Position numbers and translations under genes: made by a program. The notes under the pieces were generated by a model, which saw only the letters and a program-made list of their open reading frames with translations, searched no databases and had not been told where the DNA came from. From NCBI GenBank assembly GCA_932521035.1, contig OW051497.1:9362001-9426000 (forward strand): a DNA stretch of 64,000 nt. The letters run 5' to 3'. This document shows, piece by piece, positions 47,058-58,233 of the stretch (positions within the stretch are counted from its first letter, which is position 1; each line of letters starts with the position of its first letter). This DNA comes from Oscheius dolichura (lineage: Eukaryota > Nematoda > Chromadorea > Rhabditida > Rhabditidae).

Positions 47058-49653
47058 ATGGTTCTTTTTCTGATATTGTTGCTCTATACGGTAGGGAAAT
47101 TCTGAGATTTATAAATCCTAGGCGTTTCTAGGGGAAAGCATTAGGTCAGAGTCCAAACGGTGTTCTTGGAGAACCTACTCTTCATTGTGCTGGAGACTTC
47201 TTTGAGGTTAGCACTTAATTGATATTAGATAAGTGATATTTAGATCCGATTTGATACAGAGAACCCATTCCTTGGGGTGGTCTTTGTCAAAGACCGTCTC
47301 CACGATCCGAGGTGTAGAAGCGGGCCTTCTATCCCTACTGGTTCGAGAACAGCGTCTCTCCGGCTTGGATTCAAGGATTGTGATGTGGAAAGAAGAATCT
47401 CGGTATTATTATATTTATTAAATAGGGAGCAAATGTATAATTAGAATAGCGAACGTTACTGCTGACCGGGGTAGCCAGGGTATCCGGGATATGGTTGCTG
47501 GCCGTAACCTCCTCCGAAGTTGTTTCCTGCGGGAGCGGAAGGCATGCCTAAACTTTAACAGTTAAATGATAAAAAGTAGACTGACCTCCTCCTGGGTTGG
47601 TGCCGAAGCCACCACCTCCCATATTTCCTCCCATACCACCCATTCCTCCGTAACCACCGAAACCACCACCCCCATCTCCGCCACCGCCGTATCCGCCGCC
47701 TCCATATCCGCCTCCCATGTCGCCACCTCCACCGTATCCTCCTCCTAAAAATTATGGATTAAAGCAGTAATAAAAACTAGTAAATACCGTAGCCTCCATC
47801 TCCTCCTCCATATCCACCGCCCATATCACCACCGCCACCGTAACCACCTGAAGTTTTAGGATTAGATTAATTACAAAAATAGCGCTTACCTCCCATGTCT
47901 CCTCCACCACCTCCCCAGCCGCCATCACCTCCTCCTATAAATGTTTTAGTTTTAAAGAAAGTTAAACTAACCGTATCCACCTCCTCCATTTCCTCCCATT
48001 CCATAACCTCCTCCCCAGTCTTGAGCAAGACCCAAAACGGCCAACGTAGACAGAGCCAAGAGTTTAATCGCCATCTGAAAAGAGATAGAGAATGTGTTTC
48101 TACTCTGAATATTGAGAGTAAAAGTAGCTTATTAGGAGCTAGATGTGCTCAATAGAGAGCAATTGATAGGCACGAGCTGTTTGCAATGTGACGGTCATCA
48201 AGCAGCGAGCTTTTATAGGGCCGGGAATTGACCGGTCGGAAGAAGCGGGGACCACACACACGGAAAAAGATCTGTTGTTTACTGTTGGAGACGGATATAC
48301 TGAATTTCAGACCAATCCAAAGGGAATTTTTGTCTCGACCGAGTTGATACTCGCCTTCAATCCTGACTACTTAACAAAGTTTGACAAGATCTACAAAGTG
48401 CAGTGCTTCTACATGGAAATGAATAGGAAACTCACAAAGGAGGTTGACGTCAGGTGCGGGCTCTAGTTTCAAGAATATTAAGAATACTTGTTATTTGTTG
48501 TGGAGGTGACGCTATGTCCGCCAGCATCCGTGTTCCTAATTGGCCTTTCCAATCTTATTTACGAAAGTTCAAAAGGAAATTTCAGCATGCCTCCACCTAC
48601 ACTCCATACTAAGCAGGTACAAATGCCCGTTTGTAAGTACGAGGTACTGGATGCGTCGCCAACGGGTCCGCCAGTTCGGTTCGCGACAGTGGGGCAAATG
48701 GTAACCTCCTAGAGAGGAAGTATGTTAAACACTAGCTCTTAGGTGTACCACAAGTGGACCTGTGAGGCAGAACAAGAAAACACCTTTTGTATGCTTGTTC
48801 ACTCTTGCTTTGTGGATGACGGTAATGGCGATCGAGTTCAACTTATCAATGAACAAGGGTAAGAACATATTTCCCTGTTTGATATTTTACGTCACATTGA
48901 CATCCTCTTCGAAAAGCATCTTTTTGCTTGGGCGTTGAGCTGTTTGCACCCGCGAATGGCTCCGTTCTTAAACGGAACAATGACCAGCTCTCTGTGAAAT
49001 TGATCCTCTTAATCATTTGTTTGTTTTTGGGGACTGTTCATGATGGCCTGTTTCAGGTGCGCATTGGACAAGTATCTGTTGACAAATCTGGAATATCCCA
49101 CGGATCTGATGGCTGGTAGAGAAGCTCACGTGTACAAATACGCTGACAGGGATAACATGTACTTTGACTGTCAAATAACGCTACGGATAAAGGAACCAGG
49201 AGCAGAATATTGCGAGGTGCTGTACACGAAATTCAATCTCCTTTTCAAAAAGCGCATGTTAGAGTCAAATTACGGTACTCTTTTGCAGATTCCTAATTGC
49301 CCTGACCCGCCAAGAAGAAGACGTTCCAATCTTCTCCCAACTGATGGGGAAACTAATTCTACAGGTGACCAAAGAGTGGAATTAATATTTCAATCATTGT
49401 TTAGAAGTCGAGTACCAGGAAGATTTCATCATCCCGGTAGATGCCTTCGAAACTTCAAGCTGGCTCAGCAGAAACTTCCTCGTAAACCAGGTGACCTAGT
49501 TGATCTTTCCACGTGGAAAACATCTTGTTGCAGTTTGGTTTGTGTATGTCAGCTGAGGGCCTCTACGGCATTCTTTTCCCCCACCTTATCCTCCTCCTCT
49601 TGACTGGATTGGTTATCAGATCGTCATATAAAGTTGTCCCTAAGGACATCTAA
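47058..49653 (+). CDS. Cuticlin-like ZP-domain membrane protein
   Basis: ZP-domain cuticlins polymerise in the nematode cuticle. Signal peptide MVLFLILLLYTGKALG, then the ZP-N half: LHCAGDFFEIRFDTENPFLG, VVFVKDRLHDPRCRSG and KDCDVERRIS. A 908-base intron (47403-48310) follows, then TNPKGIFVSTELILAFNPDY, FDKIYKVQCFYMEMNRK, then the ZP-C half: VCKYEVLDASPTGPPVRFAT, VYHKWTCEAEQ, CMLVHSCFVDDGNGDRVQL, CALDKYLLTNLEYPTDLMAG and FDCQITLRIKEPG. IPNCPDPPRRRRSN supplies a furin-type RRRR site, the usual ZP release point. The last exon holds a membrane span (GILFPHLILLLLTGLVI) and short tail ending PKDI. All conserved ZP cysteines I can place are present. A glycine-rich gene lies antisense inside the large intron. 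Confidence 0.93.
47456..48074 (-). CDS. Glycine-rich secreted protein nested in cuticlin intron
   Basis: Starts MAIKLLALSTLAVLGLAQDW, a signal peptide, with an acceptor (CTTTTCAG) directly against the ATG. The mature part is about 120 residues of GGYGGGGDGG-type repeats with Tyr, Met, Asp and Trp, ending in PGYPGYPGQQ. Four or five introns of about 40-50 bases break the repeats (near 47750, 47850, 47935). Resembles nematode and arthropod glycine-rich cuticle or eggshell proteins and some glycine-rich antimicrobial peptides. The whole gene sits inside a single cuticlin intron on the other strand, so both may serve the cuticle. Confidence 0.85.
48075..48081 (-). promoter_or_regulatory. 3' splice acceptor abutting the ATG
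   Basis: CTTTTCAG read on the minus strand ends exactly at the start codon of the glycine-rich gene. Fits spliced-leader addition or a 5'-UTR intron. Confidence 0.5.
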
Positions 49654-50509
49654 CGACTGTTCTCGTGTCTACCTCTGATAATAATAGTGCAATATAGAGC
49701 GTACTGGTTAATAACATTAAGATAAACCTCGGCTAATCATTGCAATAAAGATTTTTACACTATAGCCGCCGATATTTCTTCCAGCCCAGCTGTTAATCTG
49801 ACCCAGTACGGGTTGCAGCCGGTGCGATCAGCCGGTGATGGTGAAATAGCCGGCTATTGCCGCTATCCGCGCCTCACGCCACCTTGTCCACGACATTCAC
49901 GTGAGGGCTAACCCAGACTGTCTCTTGTCCTTTGAATTACTTCAATAGAATGGACTACACTACGGTTACCTAACTCCATTCGCTATCTGCCGATCATATG
50001 AGCCCTGAGTCAGCTGTACTCTATTTTTGCCCATCCTCCGTCTTTTGCCGAACCCCTTCCGGTTCGTCTCTCCCTCTGGCGTTCACGTGACAGGGTGCAG
50101 ATATTAGCTGCACCTTAAAGGCACTTGCCCCTCTTTTGTTCTACGAGCCTGGCCCCCTATCGTCTCATAGTGACATCCCTATTTACACCTTTGTCTACTT
50201 TATAAAGATCTGACCTCTTGCGCACCCTCTCCTCGGGTGCAAACCCTTTCGTCGAAGTTAAAGATCAGCCCATCGAAGATAAGAGCTCGAAACATCATTC
50301 CAAAGGACCTCCCGCGTCAACAGTGGTCATTTGTTTTGTAGCCGTCCCTCGTTTTCCCGTCAAAACCTGACGTAGTCTTTACAAGTTTCCAAACCAGCAT
50401 GATAAGCTGCAGTCCGGTCCTTTGTTTCCGTTTTGTACAATTGACAACTCACTCCGTTTCCTCCTCTTTTATCACTTGATACGGTTTCCATTCCATTCTG
50501 TTTTCAGCT
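49654..50509. other. Intergenic
   Basis: About 860 bases between cuticlin and the carrier gene. GCCGG appears several times near 49795-49860. No gene or RNA seen. The last bases (GTTTTCAG, ending 50507) form an acceptor two bases before the carrier start. Confidence 0.5.
50501..50507 (+). promoter_or_regulatory. 3' splice acceptor two bases before ATG
   Basis: TTTTCAG followed by CT and the start codon of the carrier gene. Same arrangement as at several other genes in the window. Confidence 0.5.
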
Positions 50510-51613
50510 ATGGCCTCCGAGCCTTCAACTTCGGGATACGATACGATGATGCGGTGCCTGGCTGGTGGGACAGCTGCTGCCGTTAGCAAGACTACCACAG
50601 CCCCCATTGATCGTGTGAAACTGCTTCTGCAGGTTTCTCCTTACACAGGCGATTAAATAGACAGAACAATTCTTCAGTTGCAAAATCGAAACGGGGAGAC
50701 ATTCTCTCGATACCGTGGAATACGTGACTGTCTCAGGCAAGTCAGCGTCGAACAGGTACAGTCCTTCTTTTTCAATTCCGGTATTGAGGAATTTAGGGAT
50801 GGCTGTCATTGTGGAGAGGGAACACTTCGGGCGTGGTGCGCTGTTTTCCTAACCATGCTTTGAACTTTGCCTTTCGTGACGTCTATCGGAGTATTGTATT
50901 GAGGAATGTCGACCGGGACACGCAGTTTAAGAAATTTGTTACAGGTATTTTCAATAAGAGCCATCTAATCAGAGGATCTATTTTAGGGTCAGTGATTTCC
51001 GGAGGCCTGGGAGGGGCTACAACCTTATTACTGCTGTATCCGTTTGATTTTGCCCGGACGCGAATGGCAGTGGAGGCGAAGAAAGACGGGTCGAGGAGGT
51101 ATAAAAGTATGATGGACTGTCTGATGCGGATTCAATCGAAGGATGGCATGCTCTCCTGGTACAGGTTAGCCTCCCCTTCTTTCCAACAAGGACATTCTTG
51201 CCTTTTTAGGGGATTATCATCAGCTATGCAGTTCGTAATAGCGTCGAGGGCTATCTTCTTTGGAATCTTCGACACATTACGGACCAGCTGGAAGGATCCG
51301 AGGGATCTGAACATTATTATGACATTCATTCTGGCGCAGGTTTGACAGGTTGTAATCCCCCAAAACATATCTTCAGAGCTGTCTCTGCATTTCGAGTTTC
51401 ACCTGCTACCCTATGGATACTGTAAGAAGGAAGCTCATGATGGAAGCCGGAAGCGAGAAGAAAGTCTACGGGAACAGTCTCAACTGCTGGAGGTCTATCC
51501 TTCTCACGGAAGGTCCCTCGGCTCTTTACCGGGGAGTTGTGGCCAATTCCTTGAGGACTACCGGCGGAGCCCTAATCATTACACTGTATTACGAGTTTTC
51601 CAAGTATCTTTGA
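50510..51613 (+). CDS. ADP/ATP-carrier-like mitochondrial solute carrier
   Basis: Mitochondrial carrier family, three repeats of two membrane helices. The signature repeats are visible: APIDRVKLLLQ, YPFDFARTRMAVEA and YPMDTVRRKLMMEAG. Other ADP/ATP translocase hallmarks include WRGNTSGVVRCFPNHALNFA, FRDVYRSIVL and WRSILLTEGPSALYRGVVAN. Length is about 285-290 residues, normal for the family. The translocase hallmark RRRMMM in repeat three is RRKLMM here, and the usual FAFKDKYK is FAFRDVYR. It is therefore a diverged ADP/ATP carrier paralogue or a carrier with changed substrate. Introns at about 50632, 50756, 50945, 51163 and 51341 are 35-45 bases. Confidence 0.85.
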
Positions 51614-52455
51614 TTCCCGACGTCATTAAAGTGTTTCCAAATTTATCTTCTCCCGTTATCCCTCGTCAAATTTATATAAATCCCGCTGTATGTGTTATCT
51701 GTTCGGCATCTCGAGTCAACAAAAAACTAGTTACGGGTAAGATCATCACATACACCTGGAAGCCGGATACACTATCATAACACAACTCTCATGTCTTCTT
51801 TCCAGTTGACATCTGCTCCTCTTCTTATGTTGACTCAATTTCGAATCTTTCTCTCTTCAAAGTGAACGTATTATTTTTCAGGACAGCTTCATCTCTCCCG
51901 CTATCACAGCCATGGTAAGTCCGTCTGTGTTTATTTGCCCAATTTTGAACTTCTGTCAAGTGTGTGCATATAGAAAAGGGTAATTTGGAAGTGGATCTGT
52001 CTCGACCGGAATTCAGTATTGTTATTCAAAGCCGATTAAAAGTCAGCTGCCTGTGTTTTTCCCGATTATTATGCATGTTCTCCTGGAGTTTTTTCTTCTC
52101 TTTTTTTGGCAGCGTACAATATGCAAGACTAGTTGTTTTGACTCTTAGAACTCGAGTACTTTCAATTGTCGGCGTAATTCTTGAGGTAACCATTAATTGC
52201 CTCTTATTCGACGCTCTCTCTCCACACCAACTTCCTAAACCTCGTTTTGCAATGTATTTTTATCTAGTCTGCTCTTGTATAAATTTGTAACCACGGAAAA
52301 AAGAATGGAAAACAGGTTGAACCGCGGGCCATAGATCATAGGCGTGATTACCTTTCTTCTTAATTTCATAAACTGACTTACGGCTGCCGGTTGCCCCTCA
52401 ATTCCATTACATCTAACTCGTTTTACCTACAGTTATTCAGATTGACGCAATAATA
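51614..52455. other. Intergenic
   Basis: About 840 bases. At 51911 an ATG is followed at once by a donor-like GTAAGT, so a 5'-UTR exon of the next gene is possible. The open frame at 51964-52290 is hydrophobic but has no start context or partner; not called. Confidence 0.4.
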
Positions 52456-52680
52456 ATGAGTACTTCAACTGTCTTGAACTATCTCTCTTTTGTCACCTTA
52501 GCCCTGGTACTGATCATCTGTGCTTGGATGGTCATCCGCTGGTGTATTAGCTTTGAGCAGAGGATGTGAGTCTATTTGTATACAGGGAACTTCCCCCTTT
52601 TCAGCTGCAGCTTGGAAAAGGGCCGTGTCACAAATGTCAAAAAGTGTGAACTGTGTGTAGATGAAGATTTTGAAGTATAG
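52456..52680 (+). CDS. Small single-pass membrane protein 1 (about 61 residues)
   Basis: Exon 1 (52456-52565) encodes MSTSTVLNYLSFVTLALVLI and ICAWMVIRWCISFEQR, a single membrane span with short basic end. A 39-base phase-2 intron leads to exon 2: CSLEKGRVTNVKKCELCVDE and DFEV. Four Cys lie after the span, three of them in the tail (C...CELC). First of three adjacent genes with the same build. No family recognised. Confidence 0.55.
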
Positions 52681-52946
52681 AAACATTTGTACATTGAATA
52701 AACATACTCCATCGTAATCCAAATCCATTAACTTTATCTTTTTTTCCTGAGAGTGCTCTCGTAAAATCTAACAATGACTCCGCAATTTGGCTTGCTCACT
52801 TGTCTGCCGCCCTTGTTTTCCTGTTCTTTCACGCGATATTCAGTACAATGTCAGAGAACTTCTCAAAAATCGGCGAGGTATCCGTGGATATGTAGGGGCC
52901 CTCATGCCATGTTGTTTAGCTGGTTTTCATTACTGTGCCCTCCTCG

Positions 52947-53227
52947 ATGATGATCGCCAGCTTCGTTGCCTACACTGTCCTAGTCCTCATGGCTATAGGT
53001 TTTGTAGCCTTTCGAATCTTCTACTGTTTATTGAAAAGGAAGTAGGTTTCTGTAAATTCTGAACAAAACATCTAGACAGACTACGGAGTCTCAGAGATCC
53101 GGAGAACAGGGAACTCATCAGGCAAGAACTCATACGCATATCCGACACGACGGACACGGCGGAGCCCGTCAATCCGACTACCGGACGCTCTATTCAAGTT
53201 CAGACAGTTTGGAACTCGCCTGTCTAG
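52947..53227 (+). CDS. Small single-pass membrane protein 2 (about 80 residues)
   Basis: Starts MMIASFVAYTVLVLMAIGFV and AFRIFYCLLKRK, one span followed by basic residues. A phase-2 intron of about 40 bases follows, then LRSLRDPENRELIRQELIR and an end TTGRSIQVQTVWNSPV. The acceptor choice (second of two AGs) is set by frame. Second of three similar neighbours; an upstream coding exon is not excluded. Confidence 0.5.
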
Positions 53228-53541
53228 TTACCACCGTTTGACTTCCTCGAATAAAGCGGTGTTCAACCTTGTCCATAAGCGATCAACAATAAATCGTGAT
53301 GTTCAAAGTTATGATAATACCGTTTGATCGATGGGTAAAAAGCAGCCGTAGTAGATTATGACCTTGAAATAGACTCCCTCTCCCCCAAAAAATTGAAACG
53401 CGATTGTCGGCACATTTCCGCCCGGCCCAGGTACCAATCTAATGGTGCAGATTGCTTGTCCCTCCGGAGGCAGGCATCAAATCTGCTGCTCACCTAGCTC
53501 TCCTTAATCGAACACTTATTCTTGTCTCTATTTGGGAGAGA

Positions 53542-54594
53542 ATGAATGAATCCTATTCTGATGATCCTGGCTGGAAATTACAGACCTTTGCCCTGTGCGG
53601 TCTTATATTCTTAGTAGTATTATTAATATTCATTTTCCGTTACTGTCGACGAAAGCAATCAATGTGAGTTTATGAAATGGGTTACAGATCATATCAATTG
53701 CCGAATTCGTGCGCTTGCACTTGCAAAGCGCCTTTTCGATAGGTAAAATAGGGCAGTTAGACTTTTTAAAAATAGAGACTGTACTGCTCACTAACTGAAG
53801 ACTTATACAGTAGCCTATTACGATACCTCAGTGACATTTTTACTTCAAATTTTACTTTATATTCACGCAAATCTCTAAAAATAGGGAGGAAAAGTTATCG
53901 CATTGAAGAAAGCCTTTCTAACTTTGTTACCCGCTGTTAATTAAATACGTGTGCAAAGAGGGACCAATCCACGGGACCCCCAGGAATACCCGCAAGAAGG
54001 AAGACACGTAGCAGGAAGATTTAAAAGACCCTTATTTATCCGTAGAGTACACAGATATTGTATCCTCCAGTTCTTACAGTTTAGATTTTGATTTTCGATT
54101 TTTAGAAGAGAATAGGTGTTCCATGTAGCCTTGCCAGACAACATCGATGTTGCAAAACATTACTGATCGTGATTTCTTTATAGTCTCTAACCTCATTAGC
54201 CAGTTACTTGCTAAAAACAAATACCTCCCTTTTTTTATCCAACAAATCAAAAAAGCAATTGAATTCTGCAAGCAGACGGTGTACGTTTTCACTACTGGAA
54301 AACGGCTTCCAGGACTACTGCTGACCAAAAATGACCAGGAACCGTTTATTCCAACTACACGGTATTAAAATTGAATTTGTCCAAAATTTGGAGGGGTTTA
54401 GATTTCTTTTAAATAGATTCCGAAAAGCTGTGGATTAATCGCTGGAATGCTGGCCTAAAACAACATGTTTTCCCGTTTAAACATGTCATAGAATTACCAT
54501 TTTCAGTCCTGTTGGCAGAACAGTCCAAGTGAGAAAGATGGGTCGCGTAGAATTGGAGAATCCCTTCGTCAATACAGGTCGCCTACAAGTATAA
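53542..54594 (+). CDS. Small single-pass membrane protein 3 (about 69 residues)
   Basis: Exon 1 encodes MNESYSDDPGWKLQTFALCG, the span LIFLVVLLIFIFRY and CRRKQS. Donor GTGAGT, phase 2. Exon 2 (54507-54594) gives PVGRTVQVRKMGRVELENPF and VNTGRLQV. The G-R-[ST]-[IV]-Q-V string matches GRSIQVQ in the preceding gene's tail. The intron is about 840 bases and holds a 73-codon open frame (54147-54368) that may be an extra exon or unrelated. Confidence 0.5.
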
Positions 54595-57064
54595 AGAGTC
54601 TTCTACTTCTTTCCGAGACTGAATAAAGCTTTTATTTGTGCTTTCTATCAGTCTGAGTGATGTGAGAAAGAAAAGACGTATGCCCTTTTCTTCTCCCCCG
54701 CCTCGTCATTTTTTGATCATTGTCTCAGTATGTGACCTGAGAATAGAAGACGCGGAGGAAGAAATGTTGTACATATTAAACGACGAAGGTCGCCTTTCAA
54801 TCAGACTGCAACATTTTTTAGAAAATGAGCTATTCGTCACGCCGTCAAAGGGGCTATTCTCGCCTTACGGGGCGTCATCTCTTGCTCTCGTACTAAGTAG
54901 CTTGACTAGCGTTTTGCTTTTCCCAAAAATGGACTAGGCCTGTTTTCATAAGCAGATAACAAGACTTTTCCAAGAAAATCCGACGTCGCGGAGGTGGGCG
55001 CTCTACTGTTTCCATCTTAATTGGGTAGGCTGCCAAATCTCGAAGATCATATTGTAACTCGACAACCTTCTTTTTCAGTCACTTCGCAACATGTCAAGTA
55101 CCGGCTAGAATGAAATACAAATGTGAGAAAGCCGCCTACTCTCTCCCTCTCCTTCTTCTCATCGGTACAAACCTCTCTAAACATTCTGCGTCGTGTTTAA
55201 GATAGCTGCGCACTTTTTCACATTAATTTGGTATTCTTCCGGAAATCTAAGAAATAATTCCTTCCTCCTATATAGCGTGTAACCCACTCTCGCATTCTGC
55301 TATTTTTGAAAAAGGTTAAACCACGTATTCTTTATACTAAAGGGCGAAACCGTCCTCAAAACATTTGGTAAACGAATTAGTAGTAAATATGATAGGGGGA
55401 ATCCCCCATAATGACGTAAATGAGTGGAAAAGAAATTGACACCTAGAGGAGGAGGGGTGGCTTGTGCTTCTGGACCATAATTAGGAGCTCCTTCCCCGTC
55501 TGGTCGCAACATAATTTTTCTATAAATTGTTCCGGTTGAGCTGAAGGTTCGTGCTCCCTGTGAGCTAATTCTCTCAGCGTTCAGACGGGGAAGGACCTCC
55601 TCTGATTCGAGATATCAATTCATTTTGAGAATCCCTTGATTGCCGGCTACAGCCACCCGCCGGAGGAACTTTCCCTCCCCTCCCACCTTGTTGTCTCCTT
55701 GATCTCCTTCTTCCCCCTTCGTGGGAGGAGGGTACATGTCCGCATCGTTAATTTTCACCTCATAACTGTCAACAATTCGCACCGCTTCTTATAAACTCCT
55801 CCCTAAGGATTGAATATAAATACTTCATGCCCCCACTTTACCCTCTTCTTCTTCTTCGTCTTCCACCCACTACAGAACGTTTTTGGTCATGCAAATTCTT
55901 TTCTGGTCGTTGTCTCCCACGCGAAGCAATTTTGCAACATTTTTGAGGGCCATTCGTTTTAACTTTTCGATGATGGCAGAAGTCCTTCGAGACCTCTTTA
56001 TTGTGTCCACCCTCATTTTGAATTGGGTTAATTTTGTTAGCAGTAAGATGTAGGTTCTACGAGCACCCCCACCCCCACCCCCACTAATTGCATCTAAAAG
56101 ACATAAGCTGTTACGTTTTAAGTGGGCTTTTCCGCTCTTCCCAATGAGCCGTGGAACTGTTTCTTTGGAACTCTTTGGCCATGGTTCCTGATCCCGTATA
56201 CTCCTTCGTACACTTAAACATTGGCAGGTGCAATCTCGCGTTGTAAACCGTTTACTGTTTACCTCATTTATTAGTAAATTTCCAAAGCCCATGCCCTGCC
56301 TGTTCATAACTCTTACAAGTCAACAATACGCCCTGAATAATTCGCTTTCCCATAGAGAGATCTCACTGGAAATCGGATAGAGACACGGTTGACAAATTAT
56401 TCTTATTTACTCCGCTCTTGCTTCTTTCCCTGTTCCCAACATTGTAGTGTGCCTGAACCTGCAACCCCCTCGACAGGGTTCAGCACGTAGTTGGGGGCTC
56501 CCTGCACCAGAATACAATTTTTCTCATCGAAAAACTCCACCTGCGTCATTTTTTCTGGAACTCCTCCTCCTCCGAGTTGCAAACCGTTTCCTCTTCTGAT
56601 TGCGAATGCCATCATAATGAGTTGTCATAAATTGAACCACGGGTTCAAAATGAGCCACCGTCTTCCGCGACCAACAACGCAATCGTTTCTATTGAATTAA
56701 TTCCTTACTGAAATAAGTATCCTATTATAGTTCCCCACCCCCGTTTCCCCCGATAATATCTCTAATATGCCTTAATAATTTGAGTAATAGGCAACACAAT
56801 TAACTGCCCGAGTGGGGAAGTTAATAACTCTTAAATAGCTCCCGTTTTATGGCTGAACCCTATAAAAATTTGTATATTTTTTCCGACTTCCACCCCCTTT
56901 AAAGATAGAGGAAATGTTTAGACGTCGCATTTCCTCTAGACTCATTTAATTTGCTTTAAACCTGGTCTTTTACTAGGGTGATCTTGAGCTAGCCTGAGCT
57001 ACAGTACTCCTCTCTTTTATTTATTGTAATATCTTCTCATTTCTTCAGGTAATCACACGAAGCC
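54595..57064. other. Intergenic
   Basis: About 2.5 kb. A C-rich simple repeat (CCCCCA units) lies at about 56065-56085. Minus-strand frames at 55300-55512, 55870-56307 and 56403-56615 have no domain or exon partner. Nothing else supported. Confidence 0.45.
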
Positions 57065-57313
57065 ATGCTGCGATTGTTATTCCTCCTGGCTGCTTTTCTC
57101 AGTTTAGCAAGTGTAGTGGTAGAAGCTCGTTATTTTGTAGGTCATCTTAACTTAGCCTTCCTAATGCCGTCATTTAAGGAAGTTTACCGGATCAGGCCGT
57201 TTTTCGACACGCCCGACGATGTTGCCTTCATTCCACAGCGACAACTCAGACAAGGTCAGTCAGATGACGTCGTTCTCAACCATGACACTATTGATAATGT
57301 AAAACGGTCATAA
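57065..57313 (+). CDS. Small secreted protein, unrecognised
   Basis: Single open frame of 82 codons beginning with a signal peptide (MLRLLFLLAAFLSLASVVVE). The mature part reads VYRIRPFFDTPDDVAFIPQR and ends DTIDNVKRS. A pyrimidine-rich acceptor (TTTCTTCAG) lies about 16 bases upstream. A GT...AG pair inside (57139-57176) could be an intron but its removal would break the frame. No repeated peptides or typical neuropeptide cleavage ladder, so the role is unknown. Confidence 0.5.
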   Translation: MLRLLFLLAAFLSLASVVVEARYFVGHLNLAFLMPSFKEVYRIRPFFDTPDDVAFIPQRQLRQGQSDDVVLNHDTIDNVKRS

Positions 57314-58233
57314 TTCGACAGCTGATTTCCTTTCGACTGTTCAGAAATCAACAATTATCAGTTGATTGAGATAAATGCTTTTCAGTAGTCGACTACCAAC
57401 CACTTCCGTGCCGATGGAAGTTATGTGCCAGCTATTATTAACCAATCCACTTCCACTTCTTGTCTTTATTTGTATGTTAGCACTTCTAAATAAACATGGC
57501 AACTGTTTGACCAGGGAAAGGAAAATACAGTAATATAAATGAAATAAGAAATGAGGGCACAATGCGGAGGCGGATAAAGGGCATCTGGAGCTATTTAGGA
57601 AGGCCACGTTGTCATGAACAATATGATTAGGCAGCCCATAGCTGCTGCTTATTGAAAACAATGAATTTGAGATATAGCCGTAAGGGGCAGTACACGAAGT
57701 TGTACCCATAAATATACCGGGAAAGTTCTACATACAAAATGGATGAATTACTGTTAACTGTACAATATTTAAATCCGTTTAGGACTCAGGACACTTTAGG
57801 CGCCCACTAGTGTTGTTGTTCTAACAACGCCTAGATCTTTGCTTATGTCTAATAGTCCGATTCATGTACATTTCCTGTAGAATAAACAGCGTGACTTGAA
57901 GCGAACAGGGGAACTTGATTGATAAGTGCTTTGATTTTCCTCTTTCTCCGAACAGTCAGTCAGCTCAAGTCAGGATAATACAAATGTAAATGACGAATTC
58001 TCTTCCAGCATTTGTTTGCTAAATTTAAACAATGTTGTTTGCTTTCTTTATGTGTTCTTTGCTTTCATTTGCAGACTTACTACATGGATAAATAAATAAT
58101 TTCATCTGTCGTTTTACTTAGAGAACCAATGGATCAGGATAGCTTGCTCTGAAACGAATGGATTCCATGAAAATAGCTATTCCTGCAGGAAGCACTAATA
58201 TGAAACGTAGTGATATAAAACGTAGTGCTTACT
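57314..58233. other. Intergenic
   Basis: About 920 AT-rich bases downstream of the small secreted protein gene and of the minus-strand gene's stop. No gene supported. Confidence 0.5.

Noticed and set aside
55870..56307. 145-codon minus-strand frame
   Set aside because: Crosses a C-rich simple repeat and reads as random basic protein.
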